A stretch of 48,611 nucleotides of DNA. It comes from Nostocales cyanobacterium LEGE 12452. Its GTDB lineage: Bacteria > Cyanobacteriota > Cyanobacteriia > Cyanobacteriales > Nostocaceae. The stretch is taken from contig JADEXV010000024.1 in NCBI GenBank assembly GCA_015206945.1, positions 1 through 48,611 of the forward strand, given 5' to 3'. Shown here piece after piece: positions 18,304 to 26,338 of this stretch; position 1 is the stretch's first letter, and every line of letters starts with the position of its first letter. The notes below the pieces were generated by a model, which saw only the letters and a list, made by a program, of their open reading frames with translations, was not told the DNA's origin and did not search any database. A program made the translations under genes and the position numbers.

Positions 18304-18517
18304 TGCAATTCACCCCTGTATCATTGGAAAATTATCTCGTATTTTGATTGTAAAAAACCAATTTATTCTTTGAGAGCGGGGAATGTGATATAGAAAACAG
18401 TCCTGTTCTTTGCGATCAAGATTCCAGGTTTTGGGACAGTGGTATGGGAGAATACATTTCTAGCAAGCATTGCGGCTAATCAATTTCAATACCGAAAAAA
18501 ACCAAAGAACAAGAATA

Positions 18518-19579
18518 ATGGCTCAAAATTTTCATAGCAATTCCCAACTTCCCTTAGATATTTCATCTGCTATCAGTCGCACAGCAAAGCCAAGTTCTGA
18601 GTTCTACTCTCTTTTTTCTGAAGAAGAAGTTTTAGGAATAATTCATGCATTAGAAGTCAGACGAGAAATCCCTCTCAAGTATTCTTATAAAGGGAGAGGT
18701 GCAAAAATTTGGAACGATTTTTATCTAAAGTATGTTATTCCTAGATGGTATGGAAGAGCAAACGTAGAAATTGACCTTTTAAAAGATAATTTTAACTACT
18801 TAAACGACAACATTAAAAGTGGTCAAAGAGTAAATATTATAGACGTTGGTGCAGGTAATTCTTATCCAGTTAAAAATTTTATTCGGAGACTGAACAAATT
18901 AGGAAAAGTTAATAAATATATTGCTTTAGATATTAGTGAGGAATTGCTTCATGTATCTAAGGCTAACTTTAAAAAATGGTTTCCACTAGTCGAATTTACC
19001 AGTTCTACAATTGACATAGAAAGTAGTTGTGTACCCAAAATATTATTCCAAAATCAAGCTAGCCTTGAAATTGACGACTCAGCAAAAATATTTTTACACT
19101 TAGGAGTTACCATTGGAAATCATCAAAATAGAGATGAGGTGTTGAAAAACTTTAGAGATAGCATGGGTAAAAATGATCTTTTAGTATTTACTAACGAAAC
19201 TGGTTCTAACTCTACATGGGATGGAATAGTTAGAGGTGGCTGCAAGTATCATGTAGAAGAAGTATATGGATGGGTTAAAAAAAAGATTGGGATTAAATCT
19301 GAAGATTGTGAACTAGTAAGAAAATATGATTTAAAAACAGATAGTATTGTTGCTAATCTGAAACTACGTCATGATTACACTATCAATTTTAGTCGTATGG
19401 GTATAGATAAAAATCTTGAAATCTCTAAAGGTGAAGAGATTACTATTTGGCGACATCACAAGTATGAACTGCCTAAACTTTTGCAAGAAATAGAACGTTC
19501 TGGACTAGAACTTATTCACTATACTACTAACAAATACAAATCACATATTATGGTGATTTGTAAGATTGCCAGTAACTAA
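18518..19579 (+). CDS. EgtD-like SAM-dependent methyltransferase
   Basis: This protein of about 353 residues resembles the histidine-specific methyltransferase family (Methyltransf_33, EgtD-like). The SAM-binding motif is IIDVGAGNSYPVKNF (about residues 107-121), followed by ALDIS, and GVTIGNHQNRDEV matches the family's G-TIGN motif; the C-terminus has ITIWRHHKYELPKLLQEIE. EgtD makes trimethyl-histidine for ergothioneine, but no EgtB-like gene is nearby, so the substrate may differ. The longest frame opens at a TTG (18470); the ATG at 18518 is preferred. Codon use is strongly AT-biased compared with the exporter genes next door, which may reflect transfer. Confidence 0.7.
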   Translation: MAQNFHSNSQLPLDISSAISRTAKPSSEFYSLFSEEEVLGIIHALEVRREIPLKYSYKGRGAKIWNDFYLKYVIPRWYGRANVEIDLLKDNFNYLNDNIKSGQRVNIIDVGAGNSYPVKNFIRRLNKLGKVNKYIALDISEELLHVSKANFKKWFPLVEFTSSTIDIESSCVPKILFQNQASLEIDDSAKIFLHLGVTIGNHQNRDEVLKNFRDSMGKNDLLVFTNETGSNSTWDGIVRGGCKYHVEEVYGWVKKKIGIKSEDCELVRKYDLKTDSIVANLKLRHDYTINFSRMGIDKNLEISKGEEITIWRHHKYELPKLLQEIERSGLELIHYTTNKYKSHIMVICKIASN

Positions 19580-19710
19580 GCTTTTCAATTAGACTTGCTC
19601 CCTCATCTGCAAAATACTGAACTTACGCAAACTTGGCGTCTATCGTGGTTTCCGTATGGGTAAGGTGCAGAAAAAAGCAATTAACAACAGATGAAAAAAG
19701 ATACTCCTAG

Positions 19711-19731
19711 GGACACGGCATTGCCGTATCC
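19711..19731. repeat. Small palindromic repeat
   Basis: GGACACGGCA and TGCCGTATCC are adjacent complementary arms with one mismatch and one spacer base. I recall similar CGGCATTGCCG palindromes in Nostoc spacers. No other function is visible. Confidence 0.55.
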
Positions 19732-19738
19732 TTAGCCA

Positions 19739-19858
19739 TGTACTCAGATACCATCATGGCAGTCGGTAGAATTTTTTAGGTCTTTTAGCGAAGATTTTTA
19801 TGATCCGTATCTAAATCTGGTATTAAATATTTCTGATGATGCTAAAAAATCAGTTTAA
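19739..19858 (+). pseudogene. Possible 3' fragment of a lost gene
   Basis: An open frame of 39 codons without a start ends in TAA at 19858 and reads SVEFFRSFSEDFYDPYLNLV...SDDAKKSV. The composition looks like a real protein tail, but I do not recognise the family. It lies beside a palindromic repeat and the hicBA genes, so it may be the end of a gene truncated by rearrangement. Confidence 0.3.
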
Positions 19859-19875
19859 CTTGGTTTGTGTATCAA

Positions 19876-20088
19876 TTAAATATACATCAAACGCGGTCTA
19901 GGTTCAGGAACTGGACGCCCCAAATCTTTAGCAGTTTCTATCCATTCCTGCACAACTAATTCTACATTATGCAGTGCTTCTTGATAAGTATCACCGTCAG
20001 CAGCACAGCCTGATAACTCTGGAACTTCAGCAATAAAGGCTTGATCTAATTCACTCCAGTAGAGAATAATTTCATACCGAAACATCAT
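19876..20088 (-). CDS. hicB: HicB-like antitoxin
   Basis: A 70-residue HicB-type protein: FRYEIILYWSELDQAFIAEV, PELSGCAADGDTYQEALHNV and IETAKDLGRPVPEPR. This is the partly degraded RNase H-like fold of HicB antitoxins, which neutralise the HicA RNase. There is no added C-terminal DNA-binding domain, so autoregulation by this protein alone is doubtful. It overlaps the upstream hicA by 17 bases, the usual coupled arrangement with the toxin first. Confidence 0.85.
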   Translation of the reverse strand: MMFRYEIILYWSELDQAFIAEVPELSGCAADGDTYQEALHNVELVVQEWIETAKDLGRPVPEPRPRLMYI

Positions 20089-20338
20089 TTTTACTTCCTA
20101 GCTTATATTTAATAATCACTGCCCGAACTTGTTTAATTTGATAGCTTTTGGCTTTTCCCTTTTTATGTTGCAGGTTCAATATTTCCTCAACATCGGCTTT
20201 GACAAAAATACGATGATCGCCACGAATCCGTTCTTCAAAGCCTAGTGTATATAAAAGTTGCCACAGTTGGGCGAAAGGGATATCTGTATCAGAAGTCCCA
20301 GAGAGAATTTTGTCTAAGAGTTTGTCTTGCTGACTCAC
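20072..20338 (-). CDS. hicA: HicA-like toxin (mRNA interferase)
   Basis: The 88 residues resemble HicA: PFAQLWQLLYTLGFEERIRG, the motif GDHRIFVK with the expected catalytic histidine, and a later segment (KGKAKSYQIKQVRAVIIKY) that fits the end of the dsRNA-binding-like fold. HicA toxins cleave mRNA when antitoxin is lost. It is longer than the minimal 60-residue HicA, as in many cyanobacterial relatives. It starts at GTG 20338; no strong Shine-Dalgarno is seen. The usual glycine-serine before the histidine is GD here, so activity should be tested. Confidence 0.78.
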   Translation of the reverse strand: MSQQDKLLDKILSGTSDTDIPFAQLWQLLYTLGFEERIRGDHRIFVKADVEEILNLQHKKGKAKSYQIKQVRAVIIKYKLGSKNDVSV

Positions 20339-20863
20339 GTTTTTCTGACTGCTTTAATGTTTCTATAGTCTCATATTTATTTAAAATCAGGGTATCCACA
20401 AGCAAATCTATAATTTTGCTCCTGAGTCAGAGCATCCCTGATGATAATGACTAGTCCAGTTATCAGGGCAAACTTTAGGCTTGGATACTGCTCTACTAAT
20501 TGACTTGATTTAAAAAATATTAATTATTTGGATGTTACAGATACTTTTTTTGAAGCGATATTTTGCAGTAAATTTAATTTTGTAACACCAGTTTCACCTC
20601 TAGTGGAGTGTATCATTTATCTTGATGAATGATGCTCATTTACCCTTTTTACTGGGGTTAGTAGTCTTAATATCGGCAAAATTTATACTTTCACGACTTT
20701 TCTAGAATCCTTTAGCATAGCCTTCCATAGGAAAGGTATCGCCAATTTATCAGTGATGTAGGCAACTACAGAGGACAAATTATTGAGATTGCTCATATCA
20801 TAATGCTGAGGTATAAATCCATCTCGGTCAATATTGATATTTAGTAAAAATTTTTACACAGAC
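20339..20863. other. Intergenic region
   Basis: No convincing gene is seen. A 37-codon minus-strand frame at 20683-20796 is noted under rejected items. The region must contain the hicAB promoter (minus) and that of the pentapeptide gene (plus), but I could not pick clear boxes. Confidence 0.5.
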
Positions 20864-21634
20864 ATGAAAAACCAACTTCTGGGTGCAGTTGCATTTTTAA
20901 CCACAATTAGTTTGACAACAACCGTACAAGCAGCAAATTCTGAACATGTTAAACAGTTATTAGCCACCAAACAATGTCAAAACTGTGATTTGACGAGTGC
21001 AGGTTTAGTAATGGCTGACTTATCTGGAGCCAATTTGAGCGGCGCTAATCTCACAGGTGCTAACCTCAGCCGTGCAAACTTGAGCGGTGCAGATTTGCGG
21101 GGTGCAAACTTAAGTGGTGCGAGTTTATTTGGCGTTAACTTGAGCGAAGCTAAATTTAATGGGGCAAATTTGACGGGTGCTGATTTGAGAAACACTTATT
21201 TAGCAAATGCACAATTAACTGGCGCTTACTTGAATGGGACTAACTTTCAAGGTGCAGTTGCGATACCATCACAAATTGCTTCACCAGCAGAATTTTATGC
21301 TTTGGGTGTAGCAGAAGGGCAAAAAGGCAACCAACAGCAAGCAATCAGTTATTTTAATCAAGCGATCGCAATTAAACCAGAATATGCGGATGCTTATCTA
21401 GCCCGTGGTGTCGCTCGTTACCAAGTACTAGATAGACAAGGTGCGTTCCAAGATGCTCAAGTTGCACAAAAATTGTTTACATCCCAAAACAACAGCACTG
21501 GAACCTTAACAGCCCAAACTTTTATAAAAGAACTGCAAACACCCGTCAATGAGAAGGTAAGTACTGGTAAGCCCAACTTCGTTGACTTTTTGGGAAGTAT
21601 TGGCTCAGTCTTGCTTCAGTTCTTCCCTTTTTAA
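20864..21634 (+). CDS. Secreted pentapeptide-repeat protein with a TPR segment
   Basis: About 256 residues. The ATG at 20864 gives a signal peptide (MKNQLLGAVAFLTTISLTTT, cut near VQAA); the frame itself opens upstream at a TTG. CQNC then begins about 22 tandem pentapeptides of the A(D/N)LSG type (residues about 50-135), which fold into a right-handed beta-helix. A tetratricopeptide unit follows (FYALGVAEGQKGNQQQAISYFNQAIAIKPEYADAY). The CxxC just before the helix is common in cyanobacterial relatives. It would be periplasmic or lumenal and bind another protein; the partner is unknown. Confidence 0.85.
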   Translation: MKNQLLGAVAFLTTISLTTTVQAANSEHVKQLLATKQCQNCDLTSAGLVMADLSGANLSGANLTGANLSRANLSGADLRGANLSGASLFGVNLSEAKFNGANLTGADLRNTYLANAQLTGAYLNGTNFQGAVAIPSQIASPAEFYALGVAEGQKGNQQQAISYFNQAIAIKPEYADAYLARGVARYQVLDRQGAFQDAQVAQKLFTSQNNSTGTLTAQTFIKELQTPVNEKVSTGKPNFVDFLGSIGSVLLQFFPF

Positions 21635-21655
21635 AGGAGATAATAACAGTTGACA

Positions 21656-21720
21656 AATACTTCGGCTTCTCTACGAGACGCTATGCGAACGCTCAGTACA
21701 AGTGACAAATGACAAATGAC
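21656..21720. repeat. Dispersed repeat plus heptamers upstream of tenA
   Basis: AATACTTC, CTTCTCTACGAGA and CGCTCAGTACAAGTGAC are the core of a repeat that also occurs at 25484-25533 upstream of znuC. GACAAAT heptamers follow and include the tenA start codon. No Shine-Dalgarno is visible in them. Confidence 0.85.
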
Positions 21721-22339
21721 TTTATCTAACCAATTATGGGCAGCAAATCAAGACTTAGCCCAAGCTTGCCTAGAGCATCCTTTCGTTCAAGGTATTGGCG
21801 ATGGTACTCTTGAGCGAGCTAAATTTGCTTACTACGTAGGGCAAGATGCTTTTTTCTTAGAAGCTTTTGCCCGTGCCTACAGTATCGCCGCAGCTAAAGC
21901 ACCAGACTGGTTAGGTTTCACCACATTTCATAATTTAGCTAGTGGAGTTTTAGAAGAACTACGGCTGCATAGTAGTTATGCTTCTGAGTGGGGAGTCAAT
22001 TTGTATTCTGTAGAACCGGCATCTGCCACCCGCCGCTATACTGATTTTTTGTTAGCAACTGCTTGGAGCAAAGATGTAGGTTTGACTGCGGCGGCAATGT
22101 CTCCTTGTATGCGTTTATATGCCTTTTTAGGAGAAAAATTGGCTTGTAACGGTATTCCTAATCATCAATATGCAGACTGGATTCGTACTTATAGCAGCGC
22201 AGATTTTCAACCACTAACACAACAATTAGAAAATTTAGTTGACAATTATGCCGCTACTAATTCTGTTGTGCATTCAACGTATCGTTATGCGATGTTTTGT
22301 GAGCGCGACTTTTTTCAAGCTGCGTGGATGTTCAGTTGA
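21716..22339 (+). CDS. tenA: TenA family thiaminase II / aminopyrimidine hydrolase
   Basis: TenA salvages thiamine by hydrolysing aminopyrimidine breakdown products to HMP. The 207 residues form the all-helical haem-oxygenase-like fold. The catalytic cysteine is C131 (AAMSPCMRLY), with the C-terminal glutamate E196 (CERDFFQAAW) and the substrate-side aspartate in YYVGQDAFFLEAF, so this is the TenA-C type. No TPP riboswitch is seen upstream. The ATG lies within a GACAAAT heptamer array and lacks a Shine-Dalgarno. It stands alone, with a terminator at 22453. Confidence 0.93.
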   Translation: MTLSNQLWAANQDLAQACLEHPFVQGIGDGTLERAKFAYYVGQDAFFLEAFARAYSIAAAKAPDWLGFTTFHNLASGVLEELRLHSSYASEWGVNLYSVEPASATRRYTDFLLATAWSKDVGLTAAAMSPCMRLYAFLGEKLACNGIPNHQYADWIRTYSSADFQPLTQQLENLVDNYAATNSVVHSTYRYAMFCERDFFQAAWMFS

Positions 22340-22452
22340 GTAAATTCTTATCTAGCAACCTTTTTGACCTTTTCTATCTAACTCACGTTGTTTGAAGATA
22401 TCAAGCCCAGTAAAAATGTTGAGTTCTGTTTTTAAACCTATACACAAAAGAA

Positions 22453-22479
22453 AAGACGCAAATTTATCCTTTGCGTCTT
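22453..22479. terminator. Bidirectional terminator between tenA and the porin gene
   Basis: AAGACGCAAA (22453-22462) pairs perfectly with TTTGCGTCTT (22470-22479) around a 7-base loop. CTTTT follows on the plus strand and TTCTTTT on the minus strand. The two genes converge here. Confidence 0.85.
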
Positions 22480-22498
22480 CTTTTAAGATTTAAAAAAA

Positions 22499-24103
22499 TT
22501 AGAAACTGAATGTAGTTCTCAATGCACCAATAACAACATCATCATTAGTGTCGTTATGATCTGGAGATGTTAACCAGATGACTCCAGGAGTAATGGTGAT
22601 ATTGTCACTCAGCTGATACTGGTAGAACGCCTCAAGATGATAGGATGTATCAGGATCGCTATCCAACCCTGCGATGTCAGAACTTGTCACTTTCGGCTCC
22701 ATACCAGCGATGATACCTGCTAAGTTACCTTTTTTACCGAGGTCAGGGAAGCCCAAGGTGACAGCATAGTTCCAAATATCAACGTCTCCACGGGTTCCTC
22801 TCAAGCTTTGGCTGTTGGTGTATCCAGCCCAACCACCCAAAACGATATTATCAGTGATGCCAATGGATGCTTGGACACCGTAAGAATTACTGGAAAATCC
22901 TACTTGATCTTCTGGTAAACCCTGGATAGCTGCTATATCCTGGAAAGTGGCGGCATTGCTACCTGTGAGTAGTGGTTGATTGTAGGAATTGATGTAAGTT
23001 AAACCGATAGAAATGCGATCGCTTGGTTTAACTGTCAGCTGTGCCAACGCACCATAAGAACCATTGAACAAACCATTATTGAGTGTAGGGTTATTAGCTG
23101 TACCACTCAAATACCCTAGACTTAATGCCAATTTTTCGCTGAACTCGTATGTTACTCCCAACCCTGCACCATTTATTTGGTTATAAATTGGGTTACGCGT
23201 ACCAAAGGTAGACAACGCACCAAAAGCGCCATCACCATCAAAAAGATTGACAGTGCTGGTAAGATCGTCTGCTGCACCTGCATTAGCAATAGCGACAACC
23301 TCTGTTTTTTCACCCAAGGGAAATCTGTAGAACAATGCATCTATCGCAGCCTCGGTAGTACCATCCTCGCCAGCAAAAAATAAGTTCCCTTCTGGCGTAC
23401 CAATATTAGGGCTGAGAATATTATTAGCCTGGATTCTGGTGAACAGCGTATCTTTCCCTGTGAAACTGGTTACTAATTCTAGCCGTGCCCGTACCCCTAA
23501 AGTTGTATTCTCATCTGTAATTTCTGCACCGTTGACTGTATTTCCTGACAACACATCGCTGACAACTGCAACAACTTGTCCTTGCAATTTAGTTGTAGTT
23601 GAGAACTGATTCGCCTCCAATTCAGCAGTTCGCGCTTCTACTGCATCCACACGACCTCGGAGTGTCGCCAGTTCTGCGGAAAAATCTTCTTGCAACTTTT
23701 GTAATGTGGCTAAATCTTGTTTACTAACTAAATCGCCAGTAGCTGTAGCAATAAGTTCGTTAACGCGATCAAGACAAGCATTCAAACCAGCAGCAAACTC
23801 ATATCGTGTTAATGCCCGATTACCGCGATAGGTGCTATTTGGGTATCCTGCAATACAGCCATAACGCTCCACTAAGGACTGCAATGCTTGGAATGCCCAA
23901 TCAGTAGGTTGTACGTCGGAAAATTGAGATACAGAGGTAACTTGCCCTATGTTCTGATCTTTTGTGTCTGGATTAGCCAAAACTTGCGGTTGATTGATTT
24001 CAGACTTACCCGATGTTTCACCTGCAAATGTAGCAGTATTAACAAATAGCATGACACCGCAGACTGCTGGACTAACTAACAGATATTTCCAGAATTTTTG
24101 CAT
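22499..24103 (-). CDS. SLH-domain porin (OprB-like, iron uptake porin type)
   Basis: The cyanobacterial outer-membrane porin of about 534 residues: signal peptide from MQKFWKYLLVSPAVCGVMLF, an SLH domain at about 58-120 (FSDVQPTDWAFQALQSLVER) that ties it to peptidoglycan, a short coiled coil (about 135-170), then an OprB-type beta-barrel ending in phenylalanine (TTFSF). Such proteins admit ions and small solutes; homologues are named iron uptake porins. The ATG at 24103 is preferred because GAGGAG lies seven bases upstream; the open frame extends 27 codons further. It is divergent from the zinc uptake operon. Confidence 0.92.
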   Translation of the reverse strand: MQKFWKYLLVSPAVCGVMLFVNTATFAGETSGKSEINQPQVLANPDTKDQNIGQVTSVSQFSDVQPTDWAFQALQSLVERYGCIAGYPNSTYRGNRALTRYEFAAGLNACLDRVNELIATATGDLVSKQDLATLQKLQEDFSAELATLRGRVDAVEARTAELEANQFSTTTKLQGQVVAVVSDVLSGNTVNGAEITDENTTLGVRARLELVTSFTGKDTLFTRIQANNILSPNIGTPEGNLFFAGEDGTTEAAIDALFYRFPLGEKTEVVAIANAGAADDLTSTVNLFDGDGAFGALSTFGTRNPIYNQINGAGLGVTYEFSEKLALSLGYLSGTANNPTLNNGLFNGSYGALAQLTVKPSDRISIGLTYINSYNQPLLTGSNAATFQDIAAIQGLPEDQVGFSSNSYGVQASIGITDNIVLGGWAGYTNSQSLRGTRGDVDIWNYAVTLGFPDLGKKGNLAGIIAGMEPKVTSSDIAGLDSDPDTSYHLEAFYQYQLSDNITITPGVIWLTSPDHNDTNDDVVIGALRTTFSF

Positions 24104-24107
24104 TTTT

Positions 24108-24117
24108 CTCCTCACAC
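24108..24117 (-). promoter_or_regulatory. Predicted Yfr1 sRNA pairing site over the porin Shine-Dalgarno
   Basis: The minus strand reads GTGTGAGGAG just before the porin ATG. This is a perfect 10-nt complement to CUCCUCACAC, the ultraconserved core I recall for the cyanobacterial sRNA Yfr1, which is reported to repress porin mRNAs in Prochlorococcus. The site covers the ribosome-binding sequence, so pairing would block translation. It is prediction only; Yfr1 itself is not in this window. Confidence 0.55.
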
Positions 24118-24318
24118 TGATCTCCAATTCACACCCAAACCACGTTTTTTTTAACGTGTATTTTATGAAAATATTTGTCAGCAATCTTATCAGAAGTAAG
24201 CAACCTTTTTAACAAACAAAGTCAAGAAATCCTAATTATTTAGGGAAAACTAAATTGCAGAGGGCTGTTACTCATTACACAGCAAACCCAGAATGATATT
24301 ATGTACTTAAAATGAGAA

Positions 24319-24333
24319 TGAGAATTATTATAG
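24319..24333. promoter_or_regulatory. Zur/Fur-like operator upstream of znuA
   Basis: TGAGAATTATTATAG resembles the 7-1-7 Zur/Fur-type palindrome TGATAAT-N-ATTATCA; 11 of 14 arm positions match. AATGAGAA just before it may form a second half-site. It lies 95 bases before the preferred znuA start, in the divergent porin/znu spacer, where the zinc repressor Zur would be expected. Confidence 0.5.
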
Positions 24334-24413
24334 TATAAAATTTAGAATACTTCCCATTGTTAATAGTGATGATGGCAGAGGTAGAGCAAGCATCCGTTTT
24401 GAGGAAAAATATC

Positions 24414-25427
24414 GTGATTGTGAATTGTAGAGAAATTAGAAAAGGCGGGCAAAGAAGCGGCATCTTGCCCATAATTACTCTGCTAATGTTGTTGATGGCT
24501 AATGGGTGTAGCCAATCGAATCCAAATCAGGGAACAACTTCCGAACAGTCGCCGCAAGTAGAAGAAACTGCTTCTACTCCACAGGCACAGTCGGGAAAAA
24601 CTAAAGTAGTCGCGACATTTTTGCCGATATATTTGTTTACTAAGGCAGTAGCTGGGGATGTGGCAGATGTAGAAATTCTAGTGCCACCTGGTACGGAGGT
24701 ACATGAATACCAAGCGACACCAGGAAATGTCAAAGCGATCGCTACTGCTAAGGTGTTAGTGAAAAATGGTTTAGGCTTAGAGGAATTTCTGGAAGGTACT
24801 GTCAAAAATGCCCAAAATACCAAATTAACTGAAATTGATGCAAGTATTGGTATTAAACCCTTAAATGAAATTTCACCTGTTGTCAAAACGACACCAGATG
24901 AAAAAGACCACGAACATAGTCAAGGTAATCCGCACGTTTGGTTAGATCCAGTTTTAGCAAAACAGCAGGTAACAAATATTCGAGATGGATTAATTGCTGC
25001 CGATCCGAGGAATAAAGCTACTTACGAAGCAAATGCTACAGCTTATATTAAAGAATTAGAAAGTTTAAACAGTGAATTTCAGCAGACTTTGCAGAAAAAT
25101 CCCACTTGCACCTTTATTACCTTTCATGATGCGTTTTCATATTTAGCTAAACGCTATAACCTCAAGCAAGTTGCTGTAGTGCAAATTCCCGAAGATCAAC
25201 TTTCGCCAACAGATGTCCAAAATGCCGTCAACGCTGTGAAAAAATACAAAGTTAAAGCTTTATTTAGCGAACCAGGAGTAGATAATAAACTGCTCAACAG
25301 CCTCTCTAAAGACTTGAAATTAAATTTACGTACTCTGGATTCTCTAGAAACTGGCGAAACAGACCCACAGCATTATTTCAAGGCAATGAAAGCGAATTTG
25401 CAAACTCTGGAAACATCGTGTAAATAG
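24414..25427 (+). CDS. znuA: Zinc ABC transporter substrate-binding lipoprotein
   Basis: ZnuA captures Zn2+ in the periplasm for the ZnuBC transporter. Expected metal ligands are the histidines in VHEYQATP, NPHVWLDP and TFHDAFSYL and an acidic residue in FSEPGVDNK. The short charged loop EKDHEHSQ precedes the second histidine, as in zinc-type members. The lipobox is LLMANGC. Several starts are open: ATGs at 24369 and 24372 give a long polar N-terminus, while GTG at 24414 has GAGGA eight bases upstream and gives a normal lipoprotein signal. I prefer the GTG. It is followed by znuC and znuB. Confidence 0.9.
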   Translation: MIVNCREIRKGGQRSGILPIITLLMLLMANGCSQSNPNQGTTSEQSPQVEETASTPQAQSGKTKVVATFLPIYLFTKAVAGDVADVEILVPPGTEVHEYQATPGNVKAIATAKVLVKNGLGLEEFLEGTVKNAQNTKLTEIDASIGIKPLNEISPVVKTTPDEKDHEHSQGNPHVWLDPVLAKQQVTNIRDGLIAADPRNKATYEANATAYIKELESLNSEFQQTLQKNPTCTFITFHDAFSYLAKRYNLKQVAVVQIPEDQLSPTDVQNAVNAVKKYKVKALFSEPGVDNKLLNSLSKDLKLNLRTLDSLETGETDPQHYFKAMKANLQTLETSCK

Positions 25428-25429
25428 AT

Positions 25430-25560
25430 TTGTCATTTGTCAGTTGTCCTTTGTCCTTTGCAAATGACTAATGACCAATGACCAATACTTCTCTACGAGA
25501 GGCTACGCCAACGACTACGCTCAGTACAAGTGACCAATGACCAATAACTAATGACTAATG
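25430..25560. repeat. Heptamers and dispersed repeat between znuA and znuC
   Basis: TTGTCAT/TTGTCCT units after the znuA stop face GACTAAT and GACCAAT units before znuC, and can pair across the spacer. Between them (25484-25533) sits a relative of the repeat at 21656-21706. The last heptamers contain the znuC start codon and encode its first four residues. Confidence 0.85.
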
Positions 25561-26327
25561 ACATTCCTATTTTGAAAGTAGAAGGATTAACTGTTTATCA
25601 AGGCAGCTATTTAGCTGTTCAAGATGTTTCCTTTGAATTATTGCCAGGAACAGATACAGCCATTGTTGGCCCCAATGGTGCTGGTAAAAGTACCCTGGTA
25701 AAAGCGGTTTTAGATTTGATCCCTCGAAGTGCTGGGACGATTGAAATCTTGGGTCGTCCAATTTCCAGATTGGGGCATTTACGCCACACGTTGGGCTATA
25801 TGCCGCAAAACTTCATTTTTGACCGTAGCTTTCCTATTTCTGTCAGCGAATTAGTCGGACTGGGATGGACTAAGGAAGGGAAAAGAAAGAATTCATTTTT
25901 CTCCAAGCTGTGGAGACAAGACCGAGAAAAATTGGCAGCAGTAACAGAAGCTTTACGGCGAACTGATGCTTATCATTTACAGCATCAAGCTATTGGTACT
26001 CTTAGTGGCGGTCAACTGAAGCGGGTTTTATTGGCTTATTGTTTAGTAATGCCTCGGAAACTCTTAGTACTAGATGAAGCCTTTGCTGGTGTTGATGTGC
26101 AAGGTGCAGCAGATTTTTACGCTTTGTTAAATGAATTAAAGCGAGAGGAAGGTTGGACAGTATTACAAGTTTCTCACGATATTGATATGGTAAATCGGCA
26201 TTGCGATCGCGTGCTTTGTCTGAACCAAAGTATTGTTTGTACTGGTAAGCCAGAAATTGCCCTTTCACCGCAAAACCTGTTAGCGACCTACGGCCCAGGT
26301 TTCAGCCGCTACCAACACCAACACTAA
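25551..26327 (+). CDS. znuC: Zinc ABC transporter ATP-binding protein
   Basis: The 258-residue ATPase of the zinc importer: Walker A GPNGAGKST, Q-loop YMPQ, signature LSGGQLKR, Walker B LLVLDEAFAGVD and switch VSHD. It has the metal-type family's usual length and powers ZnuB. The first codons (ATGACTAATGAC) are heptamer repeat, and no Shine-Dalgarno precedes them, so initiation may depend on coupling to znuA or on leader folding. It ends 11 bases before znuB. Confidence 0.94.
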   Translation: MTNDIPILKVEGLTVYQGSYLAVQDVSFELLPGTDTAIVGPNGAGKSTLVKAVLDLIPRSAGTIEILGRPISRLGHLRHTLGYMPQNFIFDRSFPISVSELVGLGWTKEGKRKNSFFSKLWRQDREKLAAVTEALRRTDAYHLQHQAIGTLSGGQLKRVLLAYCLVMPRKLLVLDEAFAGVDVQGAADFYALLNELKREEGWTVLQVSHDIDMVNRHCDRVLCLNQSIVCTGKPEIALSPQNLLATYGPGFSRYQHQH

Positions 26328-26338
26328 TACTCATAAGT

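Noticed and set aside
20683..20796. 37-codon minus-strand frame beginning MSNLNNLSSVV
   Set aside because: The composition is plausible, but it has no Shine-Dalgarno, no recognised family and no supporting context.
21635..21715. TPP riboswitch upstream of tenA
   Set aside because: The conserved CUGAGA and pyrophosphate-sensor sequences are absent; the region is dispersed repeat.
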